The position numbers were made by a program, and so were the translations under genes. From contig JABDNH010000014.1 of the NCBI GenBank assembly GCA_013001055.1, forward strand, positions 124,001 to 188,000: a stretch of DNA of 64,000 nucleotides. Reading direction: 5' to 3'. Position 1 is the first letter of the stretch; each line of letters begins with the position of its first letter. Below, piece by piece: positions 36,081-44,555 of the stretch. Under the pieces are notes generated by a model. That model ran no database searches. It saw only the letters and a list, made by a program, of their open reading frames with translations, and was not told the origin of the DNA. The stretch is from Sphingomonas sp. (GTDB taxonomy: Bacteria > Pseudomonadota > Alphaproteobacteria > Sphingomonadales > Sphingomonadaceae).

Positions 36081-36107
36081 CCGATGTCGTGTTGTACTGA
36101 ACATCGG
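36081..36107 (+). other. Inverted repeat downstream of tRNA-Pro
   Basis: CCGATGT (36081-36087) and ACATCGG (36101-36107) form a 7-bp stem around a 13-nt loop, followed by a short pyrimidine run. It may be a weak terminator of the tRNA transcript. The rest of the tRNA-to-36173 gap shows nothing else convincing. Confidence 0.3.
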
Positions 36108-36172
36108 CCCTTCTTGCCTCATAACCTAATCGACGTTAGCTTTCCCCGACCGCAGAAAAGGGGGGATGCGCG

Positions 36173-37018
36173 TTGCCTTACAAACATGCCTATATCTGGA
36201 TGATTTCGTTGATCGCGTTGTCGATTTTCGCGTTCTGGCGATTCTATCTCGGTGTCTTCACCGAGGCGAGCGCGAGCTATCATATTCATGGCTTGTCGGC
36301 CTTTGCGTGGATGCTGCTGCTGGTCGCGCAAAGCTGGAGCGCGCATCGCAAAAGTTGGTTGCCGCTGCATCGCAAACTTGGTGCCGCCAGCCTGTTTCTT
36401 TTCCCGATTTTCATGGCCGGCTCCTTTCTGATCATCCACTCGATGGCATGGAAGACATCGGGCGCTGCCAACCTGCCTGCCGAAGGCTATCTCTTTTACG
36501 ATCTCATGGGCGCGCGCCTCGGCATTTATGACATTATCGGCAGTGCCGCTTTCGCGTTTTTCTATGGGCAGGCAATCAAGGAGCGTCGCAAGGTACACAT
36601 CCATGCCCGCTATCTTATCGCGACATCGTTGTTGCTGCTGGGACCGGCATTGGGTCGCGTGATGCCGATACCATTCTTTGCGGCCGGTTGGGATTTTGGC
36701 CCGGCGTTTGAAACCGGGCTGCGTATCACGCTAGCGATCAGCGTGCTCATTGCCGCGTCCTTGTGGAAAATGGCGCCAATCCAAGGCAAGCAACCGATGA
36801 AAGTCGTTGTCGGCGTGCTTGCCGTACAATGGATCGCATTCGAGCTGGCACCGCTATTTTCTGCATGGCGCCCTGCCTACGAGGCATTAGGAGCGCTATC
36901 GCCAATTCCCTTCGCGATCGCCGGCTTGGCCGTTGGAGCAATAATCAGCTGGTGGGCCTGGAATGCAGGCAAGAGAAAGGCGGCATCGCCTGCCGCGCGG
37001 CAGGTGGCTACTGCGTGA
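36173..37018 (+). CDS. Multi-pass membrane protein, unknown
   Basis: A 281-residue inner-membrane protein with about seven hydrophobic helices. HIHGLSAFAWMLLLVAQSW, HRKLGAASLFLFPIFMAGSFLI and HIHARYLIATSLLLLGPALGR hold histidines at membrane edges, as in haem- or quinone-binding proteins, but no known family is identified. It begins at TTG 36173 after a GGGGGGAT purine run; the ATG 8 nt earlier is in another frame. It lies between the tRNA-Pro and tRNA-CAT genes. Confidence 0.75.
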   Translation: MPYKHAYIWMISLIALSIFAFWRFYLGVFTEASASYHIHGLSAFAWMLLLVAQSWSAHRKSWLPLHRKLGAASLFLFPIFMAGSFLIIHSMAWKTSGAANLPAEGYLFYDLMGARLGIYDIIGSAAFAFFYGQAIKERRKVHIHARYLIATSLLLLGPALGRVMPIPFFAAGWDFGPAFETGLRITLAISVLIAASLWKMAPIQGKQPMKVVVGVLAVQWIAFELAPLFSAWRPAYEALGALSPIPFAIAGLAVGAIISWWAWNAGKRKAASPAARQVATA

Positions 37019-37022
37019 GGAA

Positions 37023-37099
37023 TGGTAGGCCCGGCAGGACTCGAACCTGCAACCTAACCGTTATGAGCGGTCAGCTCTAACCAATTGAGCTACGGGCCC
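37023..37099 (-). tRNA. tRNA with CAT anticodon (Ile2 or elongator Met)
   Basis: On the minus strand acceptor GGGCCCG, D-arm TAGCTCAATTGGTTAGAGC, anticodon loop CTCATAA, T-arm GGTTCGAGTCC and an encoded CCA are all visible. The CAT anticodon means elongator Met or, after lysidine modification, minor Ile. The first acceptor pair is G1-U72. The G-rich acceptor looks more like the Ile2 type, but the two cannot be separated by eye. Confidence 0.9.
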
Positions 37100-37145
37100 C
37101 CTTCCCCAACGCCCTAGCCAGCACGACATGGCTTGCCAAGCAGGT

Positions 37146-38756
37146 TCAGGCGGCGCGCGGCAAAATTAGGATCAGCGCGTCCGGGTCGACGATCAGATCG
37201 CCCCCGGCAATGCGCGAAAGGCCGCGAACCAGGCGGAGCGAGAAGCCAAGACCGACGAGCTTACCGTCAACATCCAGGGCCGGATCGAGCAAGTCGTTCG
37301 TAGCGAGACCGGAAAGACTGTCGGGACGCAAGAAAGCAATGCGCACATGATCGCGTTCCACATCGTGCTGGAGGCCTGTATGCTGCGCTCCTTCGGCAGC
37401 GCCGATCAGGCTCGTCATGACGCGATCGATCAGGCGGCCAGCCAGGCCTGCGTCGATCACTGCGTCCTGCATCACTTTGCGTTTCGGTACGTTCAGGCCG
37501 ACGCCGCGATCTTTGGCGGCCGCCTTCCAAACTGGTTTGAAGGGTTTGATCAGTTCTCCAAGGGTCGCGGGCTTTTCGTCTTCCTGGCCAGCCTGCAACC
37601 GCGCTGCAAAATCGAGATCCTCGATTGCCCCGAGAAGGATTCGGGACTGCGCCACGATATGGGCCGCGCGCTTGCGGTAGGGGGTTTCAGCCGGGCCTAG
37701 ATATTCGCCGTCTATAATCTCGGCGAAACCGATGATGGCATTCAAGGGCGTGCGAATCTCGTGCACCAGTTCACGCAGCGATTGCGGATCGCGCTTTAGG
37801 GGGGCTTCACGGCTCGGCGCTGGAACGATGCGCTCCGCATAGCCTTCATATCCTGCAAAATTGCCCTCGACGTCGGTGACAGGCGTGCCGCTCCAGCGCC
37901 AGTCCGCACCCATTGCAGGCAAGCTGATGTCGGTGAACGCCTCATTGGCGGCGAGCGCGCGGCGCAACTTCTCGGGCGCACCGCTAGACAAGTCGCGGCC
38001 GATAAGGGCAGCGCGCGGGGCGCCCTCAACCTGCATGATCTCACCATGACGATCGCTGGCCCACTCGAAGCGGCGCGTTTGCACGGCAGGCTCGGGTGTC
38101 GGCGTGGCGGCGCGGGTCTTCGCCGCAGGCGCGCGATCTGGCGGCGAAATCGGATCGGGCGGGACCGACACCGCGCTGCCGCTGGCCACGCGTCCGGCCT
38201 GCAAATGCCCTTCGATGCGATTGACCATGTCCTGGATCGACACCGGGTCGCCGCTGGCCGAGCTTTCCGGCGCAGCTGTGGCTATCGGTGCCTCGTCTTC
38301 CCCGCCTAGCGTCTCGAGGAAGCGCCGCGTATCGCTGCCCGCAACCTTTAGCAGTCGCTCGCGCAGCGGGGCATCATCGGCAACGGCGGCAAGGATTGGT
38401 GCATTCACGGCAAGCCGGTCTGCGGCGAAGACGGCAATCAGGTCGTCGCTCAGCGGTCGCCCGGCGATCGCGCGCGCGGCTGCGGCGCGGGCCGCCAAGG
38501 GAACACGGTCGGCATCGGCACGGATGACGGCAAGGGCAGCGATGAAAGGCGCGCTCGCTTCCTCATCGGGGCCGGCGCGCGAGACGACGTCGACCAGCTG
38601 CCGCCAACGCACCGCAACATCATGCGGATCGCTGCCGGGCAGAGTCAATATAGTCGCGATGCGATCGTCGAAACGCAAAAACTGCTCCTGTCCTTCTCGA
38701 TTGGGCAGTTGTGCGCCACGCGCGCGAGTGAGCGACAGTGCGATCACATTAACCAT
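37146..38756 (-). CDS. Sensor histidine kinase with degenerate ATPase domain
   Basis: A 536-residue HWE/HisKA-type sensor kinase. The H-box is LVHEIRTPLNAIIGFAEIIDGEYLGPAETPY (about residue 330, phosphoacceptor His). The long N-terminal half is a helical sensor with no clear membrane helix. The ATP-binding part keeps LGFSLRLVRGLSRIAGGDL (G-box-like), but the N-box asparagines and the DxGxG glycines are missing, so autophosphorylation is doubtful. The start is taken at the second ATG (38756). No cognate response regulator sits next to it. Confidence 0.8.
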   Translation of the reverse strand: MVNVIALSLTRARGAQLPNREGQEQFLRFDDRIATILTLPGSDPHDVAVRWRQLVDVVSRAGPDEEASAPFIAALAVIRADADRVPLAARAAAARAIAGRPLSDDLIAVFAADRLAVNAPILAAVADDAPLRERLLKVAGSDTRRFLETLGGEDEAPIATAAPESSASGDPVSIQDMVNRIEGHLQAGRVASGSAVSVPPDPISPPDRAPAAKTRAATPTPEPAVQTRRFEWASDRHGEIMQVEGAPRAALIGRDLSSGAPEKLRRALAANEAFTDISLPAMGADWRWSGTPVTDVEGNFAGYEGYAERIVPAPSREAPLKRDPQSLRELVHEIRTPLNAIIGFAEIIDGEYLGPAETPYRKRAAHIVAQSRILLGAIEDLDFAARLQAGQEDEKPATLGELIKPFKPVWKAAAKDRGVGLNVPKRKVMQDAVIDAGLAGRLIDRVMTSLIGAAEGAQHTGLQHDVERDHVRIAFLRPDSLSGLATNDLLDPALDVDGKLVGLGFSLRLVRGLSRIAGGDLIVDPDALILILPRAA

Positions 38757-38806
38757 CCCATTTCGGGACGAATGCAAGCGGCGATGGAAGTGGCGGAAAC
38801 CCAACG

Positions 38807-38838
38807 AAAAAGGGCGCCAGCAAAACCGCCAGCGCCCT
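38807..38838 (-). terminator. Intrinsic terminator downstream of the TPR gene
   Basis: On the minus strand AGGGCGC (38838-38832) pairs with GCGCCCT (38817-38811), followed by TTTTT. It ends the TPR gene at 38862 before the histidine kinase gene, so the two are separate units. Confidence 0.75.
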
Positions 38839-38861
38839 CATTCATGGTTAGCAAGACCCGC

Positions 38862-40100
38862 CTAGATACGCGTGTCTGCGTACAGCATCCAATATTGTGC
38901 CAGCGTGGCATAGGTGCCGGTCACATCGCCAAGGGCAGCCTTGGCTCCTTCGGCGTCACCGGCCCGAGCCAGCGCCATGCCGAGGCGAAGCTTGGCGCGA
39001 TCGGCATCGACACCACCCTTCTCCACCGCAATAGCGAACATCTCGGCGGCCTTGGCATAATCGCCATAACCGTAATAGAGATTGCCGATATTATAGGCGG
39101 CAACACCCGTATCACGCGACTTGGCGCGCTCGGCGTCGGCGTCGAGCGTTCCGCGCTCGCTTCCGGCTTCGCCCGAGCGGGCAGCCGCGATCAGTTCCTT
39201 GTGACGCAGCGTGCCTTCGTCGATCATGCCCGCACTCTGCCCGTCGGTCAGGACCGACAGCGCTTCGCCCGGATTATTGTCGAGCAGGAGGAGCTGGGCA
39301 TAATCGGCATAATCGGCCGCACGACTGAGCGCGGCGACGGCGCGGCGCAAGCGGAAGAGGTTGAGGTAAACTTCGTCCGTATGATCGGCACTATTGTGAT
39401 AGAAACCCAATACGCTGGCCCAGTTTTCATCGGACGGATACTCGCTAAGCCACATGCGGCTGAGCGGAATGACTTCCGGACGACCCGCGTCAGAGGCTTC
39501 GACGATGGCACGGCGGTACCAGTTTTCATCAACCGGCTGCCCTGCGGCGCGGCGCATGCCGATGGCTTCCATGTATGCCTTCATCGCGTCGTCGGTGCGG
39601 TTGAGGTTGGTCAGTGCTTCGGCACGCAAAATCACGACCTGCGCGTCGGTGGGATTCTGTGCGGCGGCCTTGTCATACAAGCGCAGCGCACCTGCATAAT
39701 CATCAGCCTGGTAACGCATCGAACCCAGCTGACGATAGATCTCGCCGACCTGTGCAGCCGTGGTAAGCGCGGTTCCGCTGGCTGCCATCTCGTCGACGGC
39801 AGTTTCCATCTGCTGGGGCAATTCATTGTCGATGCCGTGCTTGAGGCGCAGCTGGCCAAGGACGTATTTACCGTCCGCCGTGTCGACACCGGCAGCGGCA
39901 GCAGCCAAGGCGGCATCGATAGCGGCCATGTCACCTGTGCCCAACGCCTCCTGAAGCGGAGCGAGGACCTTGCGGTCGTTCTTGGACAGTTGTGGTGTCG
40001 GCGCTTCAGCGGCCTCTTCCTGTACGGCAGCGTGGGCCGCTGTGGCGGGGACGGTCATGCCGGCCATGGCCAGCGCGATCGCGGTCATCGTCAATTTCAT
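38862..40100 (-). CDS. Exported TPR-repeat protein
   Basis: A 412-residue periplasmic TPR protein. Start at ATG 40100, with AGGAG 11 nt upstream; the signal is LTMTAIALAMAGMTVPATAAHA. Repeat units include YRQLGSMRYQADDYAGALRLYDKAAAQNP and YNIGNLYYGYGDYAKAAEMFAIAVEKGG. Probably a scaffold or assembly factor; no catalytic motif. A promoter (TTGCGG-N18-TATATG) lies upstream and a terminator follows. Confidence 0.85.
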   Translation of the reverse strand: MKLTMTAIALAMAGMTVPATAAHAAVQEEAAEAPTPQLSKNDRKVLAPLQEALGTGDMAAIDAALAAAAAGVDTADGKYVLGQLRLKHGIDNELPQQMETAVDEMAASGTALTTAAQVGEIYRQLGSMRYQADDYAGALRLYDKAAAQNPTDAQVVILRAEALTNLNRTDDAMKAYMEAIGMRRAAGQPVDENWYRRAIVEASDAGRPEVIPLSRMWLSEYPSDENWASVLGFYHNSADHTDEVYLNLFRLRRAVAALSRAADYADYAQLLLLDNNPGEALSVLTDGQSAGMIDEGTLRHKELIAAARSGEAGSERGTLDADAERAKSRDTGVAAYNIGNLYYGYGDYAKAAEMFAIAVEKGGVDADRAKLRLGMALARAGDAEGAKAALGDVTGTYATLAQYWMLYADTRI

Positions 40101-40136
40101 GAAATACTTGCTCCTGATTGGAATAGGTCGAGGGCG

Positions 40137-40166
40137 CATATACCCCCTCTCGACATTGCCCCGCAA
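40137..40166 (-). promoter_or_regulatory. Sigma-70-like promoter of the TPR gene
   Basis: On the minus strand TTGCGG (40166-40161) and TATATG (40142-40137) are 18 nt apart, about 37 nt before the ATG. Near-matching arms GTCGAG and CTCGAC lie on both sides of the -10 box. Moderate match only. Confidence 0.4.
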
Positions 40167-40254
40167 GGGTAGCGAATTTCCCGTGAACAGTGATTGAATA
40201 TATCGTTCAGCCAAGCTTTTGACTGGGCGGCCCCAAGCGGCTAGCGACGTGCGC

Positions 40255-41019
40255 ATGATTATCCTTCTTTCCCCCGCAAAAAGCCTCGATCTCGAAAGTC
40301 CTGCGCCCGAAGAGCCAAGCGTGCCGCGCTTCGAGCGCCAGGCCGCGCGGATCGCACGTGCCGCCGCAAAGCTTTCGGCTGACGATCTCAAGGAAATCAT
40401 GGGCATTTCCGACAAGCTCGCCGAGGAAAACGAAGAACGCTATCGCCGTTTCTTCAATTCCGAAACCCGTCCCGCGATCCGCACCTTTGCCGGAGACGTC
40501 TACCGCGGTTTCGATGCGTCGAGCGCTGAGCCCGAAGTCATCGATTACGCGCAGGACCATGTGCGAATTCTCTCCGGACTTTACGGCATGCTTAAACCCA
40601 AGGACCGCATGCGCCCCTACCGCCTCGAAATGGGCACACGCTGGAACCCTGAGGAAGGCACCGAGGGTAAGCTGACCGATCACTGGAGCGACAAGGTTGC
40701 AAAGGAACTGCGCAAGGAATTGAAGGCGGAGGGCTCGAACACGATCCTCAATCTCGCTTCCAACGAGTATTTCGACGTGGTGCGCGGCAAATTGCTGAAG
40801 AAGAACCGGGTGATCGCGCCCGATTTTCGCGTCGAAACCGCCAAGGGCCTGCAATTCCAGAGCTTCACTGCAAAGGTAGCGCGCGGCGCCATGGCGCGCT
40901 GGGTGTGCGACGAACGCATTGAGGACGCCGCGGCACTGAAGCGCTTCGATCGTGATGGCTGGGTCTACCGCGAAGACGGGTCGGAGCCGGACAAGCCGCT
41001 TTTTGTCCGCGAAGGCTAA
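40255..41019 (+). CDS. yaaA: Peroxide stress protein YaaA (DUF328)
   Basis: A 254-residue YaaA/DUF328 protein. The E. coli homologue limits free iron and damage during H2O2 stress, and binds DNA. Seen: MIILLSPAKSLDLE at the N-terminus, YRGFDA, LYGMLKPKDRMRPYRLEMGTRW, LNLASNEYF, and VIAPDFRVETAKGLQFQSFTAK. These match the family over the full length. ATG 40255 is chosen for this N-terminus; upstream in-frame sequence has no family match. No OxyR-like site was found by eye. Confidence 0.94.
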   Translation: MIILLSPAKSLDLESPAPEEPSVPRFERQAARIARAAAKLSADDLKEIMGISDKLAEENEERYRRFFNSETRPAIRTFAGDVYRGFDASSAEPEVIDYAQDHVRILSGLYGMLKPKDRMRPYRLEMGTRWNPEEGTEGKLTDHWSDKVAKELRKELKAEGSNTILNLASNEYFDVVRGKLLKKNRVIAPDFRVETAKGLQFQSFTAKVARGAMARWVCDERIEDAAALKRFDRDGWVYREDGSEPDKPLFVREG

Positions 41020-41050
41020 CGTTGACGTAAAGCACAGCGAAAAAACCTCG

Positions 41051-41066
41051 CGCGTGCGCGCACGCG
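41051..41066. repeat. 16-bp GC palindrome upstream of gyrA
   Basis: CGCGTGCGCGCACGCG is a perfect palindrome in the 142-nt gap between yaaA and gyrA, flanked by CCTCG and GGGG. It can form a very stable hairpin, perhaps ending yaaA transcription (no T-run follows), or may bind a regulator. No good -35/-10 pair for gyrA was found beside it. Confidence 0.4.
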
Positions 41067-41161
41067 GGGTGGTCTTGCTGCACAGGCGCTGCTAGTTTCC
41101 GCATAGTGAGTCGGGCGCGTCCTGTTGTCCGACATTTGACAGCAGTTTTGCAGGAAATTCC

Positions 41162-43948
41162 GTGGCTTCCACACCTCCTACCGACGCCCCACCCGTGAGC
41201 GATATCGTACCGATCTCCATCGTCGATGAAATGAAGTCGAGCTACCTCGATTACGCGATGAGTGTGATCGTTGCGCGCGCGCTTCCAGATGTTCGCGATG
41301 GCCTCAAACCCGTGCACCGGCGCATCCTCTATGCCTGCCAGGAAGCGGGCTATGTCGCGGGCCGTCCGTATCGCAAATCGAGCCGCATTGTCGGTGACGT
41401 CATGGGTAAATATCACCCGCACGGCGACAGCGCGATCTATGACGCGCTGGCGCGTATGACGGCCGACTGGTCGATGCGGGTGCCTTTGGTCGATGGCCAG
41501 GGTAACTTTGGTTCGATCGATCCCGATCCGCCTGCAGCGATGCGTTACACCGAAGCGCGGCTTGCCAAGGTCGCCAACTTCCTGCTGGGCGATATCGACA
41601 AGGAAACGGTCAAGTTCCAACCCAACTATGACGCCAGCGAGAGCGAGCCGCAGGTATTGCCCGCGCGCTTCCCCAACCTGCTGGTCAACGGCGCGGGCGG
41701 CATCGCGGTCGGCATGGCGACCAATATTCCGCCGCATAACCTTGGCGAAGTGCTGCAGGCTTGCCGCGCGTACATCGAGGATCCAGCGATCAGCGTTGAA
41801 GGCCTGATGGAGCACGTAAAGGGCCCCGATTTCCCGACCGGTGGGCAGATCCTTGGGGCAAGCGGCATTCGCGCTGCCTACACGACCGGCCGCGGTTCGA
41901 TGATGATGCGCTCCAAGGCGCACGTAGAAGATGGCAAGGGAGACAAGAAGGCGATCGTGCTCACCGAAATTCCCTACCAGGTTGGCAAGTCGGGCCTCGT
42001 CGAGAAGATCGCCGATGCGGCCAAGGAAAAGCGCATCGAGGGCGTTTCAGATATTCGCGACGAATCCAACCGCGAAGGCATTCGCGTGGTCATCGAACTG
42101 AAGCGCGATGCGACGCCCGAGGTGGTCTTGAACCAACTGTGGCGGCACACACCCGCGCAAAGCTCGTTCCCGGCCAACATGCTTGCCATTCGCGGCGGCA
42201 AGCCCGAGACGCTCGACCTTCGCGACATCATCTCGAGCTTTGTGACGTTCCGCGAAGAAGTCATTACGAACAGAACGAAATTCGAACTTTTCAAAGCACG
42301 CGAACGCGCTCACATCCTGCTTGGCCTAGTGGTCGCGGTCACCAATATGGACGAGGTCGTGAAAATCATTCGCGGCTCGCAGACTCCCGCCGAAGCGCGC
42401 GAAAAGCTCCTAGAACGCGAATGGCCTGGTGACGAGATCCGCCCCTATATCAAGCTGGTTGAAGCGGTCGAACCGCAGGCTGCCGGCACGGTCTATCGGC
42501 TGAGCGATGCACAGGTGAAGGCGATCCTCGAACTGCGTCTGCATCGCCTCACCCAATTGGGCCGCGATGAAATCGGCGACGAGCTCAAGGAACTCGCTGT
42601 CACCATCGAAGAATTACTCGAAATCCTGTCCAACCGCGCGCGTCTTTACGAGGTGATGCGCGAGGAATTCGATGAGGTCGAAGCCGAATTCGCGACTCCG
42701 CGCCGCACCGAACTGGCGCCTGCCGTGGACGGTATCGAGGACGAGGACCTGATCGAGGTCGAGGACATGGTCGTGACGGTAACCCACACGGGCTATATCA
42801 AACGCACCCCCCTCGCCCTCTTCCGCGCCCAGCGCCGCGGCGGCAAGGGACGCGCAGGCATGAGCACCAAGGACGAGGATGTCGTCACCAACCTCTTCGT
42901 CACCACGACGCACAATCCGGTGATGTTTTTCTCTAACCTCGGCAAGGTTTATCGCATGAAGGTGTGGAAACTGCCCGAGGGCGGACCGACCGCGAAGGGT
43001 CGCCCGATGGTGAACCTGCTGCCATTATCCGAAGACGAGAAGATCACCACCATTTTGCCCTTGCCGCAGGACGAGGGTGAATGGGGCGGGCTTCACATCA
43101 TGTTCGCCACCGAAGGCGGCACCGTGCGCCGTAACTCGATGGACGCGTTCACCAACGTTCCCTCGAACGGCAAGATCGCGATGAAGTTCGACGAAGGGCC
43201 CGACGGCAAGCCCGACGATCGCCTGATCGGTGTCGATTTGCTGACAGAAGATGACGACGTCCTGCTCGCCACACGTAACGGAAAGGCGATCCGCTTCGCC
43301 GCCACCGCGGTGCGCGAATTTGCGGGCCGCAATTCAAAAGGCGTGCGCGGCATCAAGCTGCTCGAGGACGACAGAGTCATTTCGATGTCGATCCTCGCGT
43401 CGACAGGATCGACCCGCGAAGAGCGCGACCTTTACCTCAAGTCGCCGATCTGGCGCGACAATGACGGTGCCGAAGGTCTGTCCGCAGAACGTTTCGCCGA
43501 TTTGGCAGACAAGGAGCAATTCCTGCTGACGGTGACCGAGAACGGATATGGCAAGCGCACCAGCACATTCGAATATCGCGTCACCAATCGCGGCGGCCAG
43601 GGCGTCGCGAACATCGTCACCAACGATCGCAATGGCGGTGTGGTCGCCAGCTTCCCGGTCAAGCAGGGCGAGCAGCTCATGCTCGTTACCGACCAGGGCA
43701 AGATTATTCGCACGACGCTGGCCGATGTCCGCATTGCCGGGCGCAACACGCAGGGTGTGACGATCTTCAACGTCGCCAAGAACGAAAAGGTCGTGTCGGT
43801 CGCGCTGATCGATGAGGAAGAAGACGCCGAGAACGAAGCCGAAGAGCTCGTCGAAGGCGACCTGCAGGGCGATGGCAAGACGATTGCGCCGACCAAGGAT
43901 GGCGATGTCGGATCGGACGACGCGGCGGGGCCTGAGGGCGGCGAATAG
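41162..43948 (+). CDS. gyrA: DNA gyrase subunit A
   Basis: Breakage-reunion subunit of gyrase (928 aa) starting at GTG. The catalytic tyrosine is Tyr129 in AMRYTEARL. The quinolone-resistance region reads [15 protein letters not shown] with Ser90 and Asp94 as in susceptible enzymes. The C-terminal DNA-wrapping domain contains the GyrA box RRGGKGRAG. The end is an acidic tail (about 40 residues, [15 protein letters not shown] and beyond) longer than in E. coli. No gyrB is in the window. An EcfG-type promoter for the next gene begins 2 nt after its stop. Confidence 0.97.
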   Translation: MASTPPTDAPPVSDIVPISIVDEMKSSYLDYAMSVIVARALPDVRDGLKPVHRRILYACQEAGYVAGRPYRKSSRIVGDVMGKYHPHGDSAIYDALARMTADWSMRVPLVDGQGNFGSIDPDPPAAMRYTEARLAKVANFLLGDIDKETVKFQPNYDASESEPQVLPARFPNLLVNGAGGIAVGMATNIPPHNLGEVLQACRAYIEDPAISVEGLMEHVKGPDFPTGGQILGASGIRAAYTTGRGSMMMRSKAHVEDGKGDKKAIVLTEIPYQVGKSGLVEKIADAAKEKRIEGVSDIRDESNREGIRVVIELKRDATPEVVLNQLWRHTPAQSSFPANMLAIRGGKPETLDLRDIISSFVTFREEVITNRTKFELFKARERAHILLGLVVAVTNMDEVVKIIRGSQTPAEAREKLLEREWPGDEIRPYIKLVEAVEPQAAGTVYRLSDAQVKAILELRLHRLTQLGRDEIGDELKELAVTIEELLEILSNRARLYEVMREEFDEVEAEFATPRRTELAPAVDGIEDEDLIEVEDMVVTVTHTGYIKRTPLALFRAQRRGGKGRAGMSTKDEDVVTNLFVTTTHNPVMFFSNLGKVYRMKVWKLPEGGPTAKGRPMVNLLPLSEDEKITTILPLPQDEGEWGGLHIMFATEGGTVRRNSMDAFTNVPSNGKIAMKFDEGPDGKPDDRLIGVDLLTEDDDVLLATRNGKAIRFAATAVREFAGRNSKGVRGIKLLEDDRVISMSILASTGSTREERDLYLKSPIWRDNDGAEGLSAERFADLADKEQFLLTVTENGYGKRTSTFEYRVTNRGGQGVANIVTNDRNGGVVASFPVKQGEQLMLVTDQGKIIRTTLADVRIAGRNTQGVTIFNVAKNEKVVSVALIDEEEDAENEAEELVEGDLQGDGKTIAPTKDGDVGSDDAAGPEGGE

Positions 43949-43950
43949 AC

Positions 43951-43976
43951 GGAACGGCAACCCATGGGCGCTCGTT
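43951..43976 (+). promoter_or_regulatory. EcfG-type general stress promoter
   Basis: GGAAC (43951-43955) and CGTT (43973-43976) are separated by 17 nt, an exact match to the EcfG consensus of sphingomonads. It stands two bases after the gyrA stop and 36 nt before ATG 44013. CTCCTGAA follows CGTT after 3 nt, the expected start-point region. Confidence 0.75.
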
Positions 43977-43979
43977 GAC

Positions 43980-44004
43980 CTCCTGAATGATTGAATTTCA
44001 GGAG
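43980..44004 (+). promoter_or_regulatory. RBS-pairing leader hairpin (best of three)
   Basis: CTCCTGAA (43980-43987) pairs perfectly with TTCAGGAG (43997-44004) around a 9-nt loop. The right arm contains the Shine-Dalgarno of the gene at 44013. Depending on the exact transcription start, the left arm may be partly missing from the mRNA. Related leaders occur at 4271 and 35601. Confidence 0.55.
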
Positions 44005-44012
44005 ATATGCCC

Positions 44013-44486
44013 ATGGGTATTGCCAACGACACGCTTGTCCTCGTCACTGACGGCCGCAAGATGCTGTTTCTCAGGAATGAGGGTGACAGCGAATATATGA
44101 AACTGGTCGTCGAGCAGAAGGAACGGCGCGACGACGCCACCGATGCCGAACTGTCGACCGATGCACCGGGTTCGATGTTCCAGTCGGGATCAGCCGGTCG
44201 GTCGTCATACGAAGAGACCGATTTCCATCAGCTGGAAGAAGATCGTTGGGTCCACGAGGCAGCGGATCTGGTCAACAAGCGCGCACTCCAGAATGATTTC
44301 GACGAGCTCGTGATCATCGCCCCGCCCAAGGCGCTCGGCGAACTGCGTCCCAAGCTGCACAAGGAAACCGAAAAGCGCGTCATCCTGGAGCTGGATAAGG
44401 AAATGACCAACCAGCCCCTCAAGGAGATCGAGGAACTGATAGCGGGTGAAACCGAGAAGGAGGCCCCGCCCGAAGTCCTGACCTGA
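44013..44486 (+). CDS. Host attachment / baeRF-type stress protein
   Basis: A 157-residue protein of the Host_attach (AtsE-like, baeRF) family. Seen: DTLVLVTDGRKMLFLRN, the FHQLEEDRWVHEAADLVNKRALQNDFDELVIIAPPKALGELRPKL block and VILELDKEMTNQPLKEIEELI. Named for plant attachment in Agrobacterium, the fold resembles release-factor (eRF1) domains, so a ribosome role is possible. The start is ATG 44013, since GGAG lies 8 nt before it and only 2 nt before ATG 44007. A consensus EcfG promoter and an RBS-pairing hairpin precede it. A terminator follows. Confidence 0.88.
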   Translation: MGIANDTLVLVTDGRKMLFLRNEGDSEYMKLVVEQKERRDDATDAELSTDAPGSMFQSGSAGRSSYEETDFHQLEEDRWVHEAADLVNKRALQNDFDELVIIAPPKALGELRPKLHKETEKRVILELDKEMTNQPLKEIEELIAGETEKEAPPEVLT

Positions 44487-44500
44487 TTGGCTCCAAAAGG

Positions 44501-44526
44501 AGGCGGCCCACGGGTCGCCTTTTTTT
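44501..44526 (+). terminator. Intrinsic terminator after the Host_attach gene
   Basis: AGGCG (44501-44505) pairs with CGCCT (44516-44520), with inner CCC/GGG pairing, followed by a run of T to 44526. It makes the 44013 gene monocistronic and insulates trmFO. Confidence 0.8.
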
Positions 44527-44555
44527 ATGGCAGCAATACGACTACATGCGCGGCA

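Noticed and set aside
40184-40207. EcfG-like TGAAC-N15-CGTT upstream of yaaA
   Set aside because: One -35 mismatch plus a 15-nt spacer is outside the 16-17 nt seen in the class.
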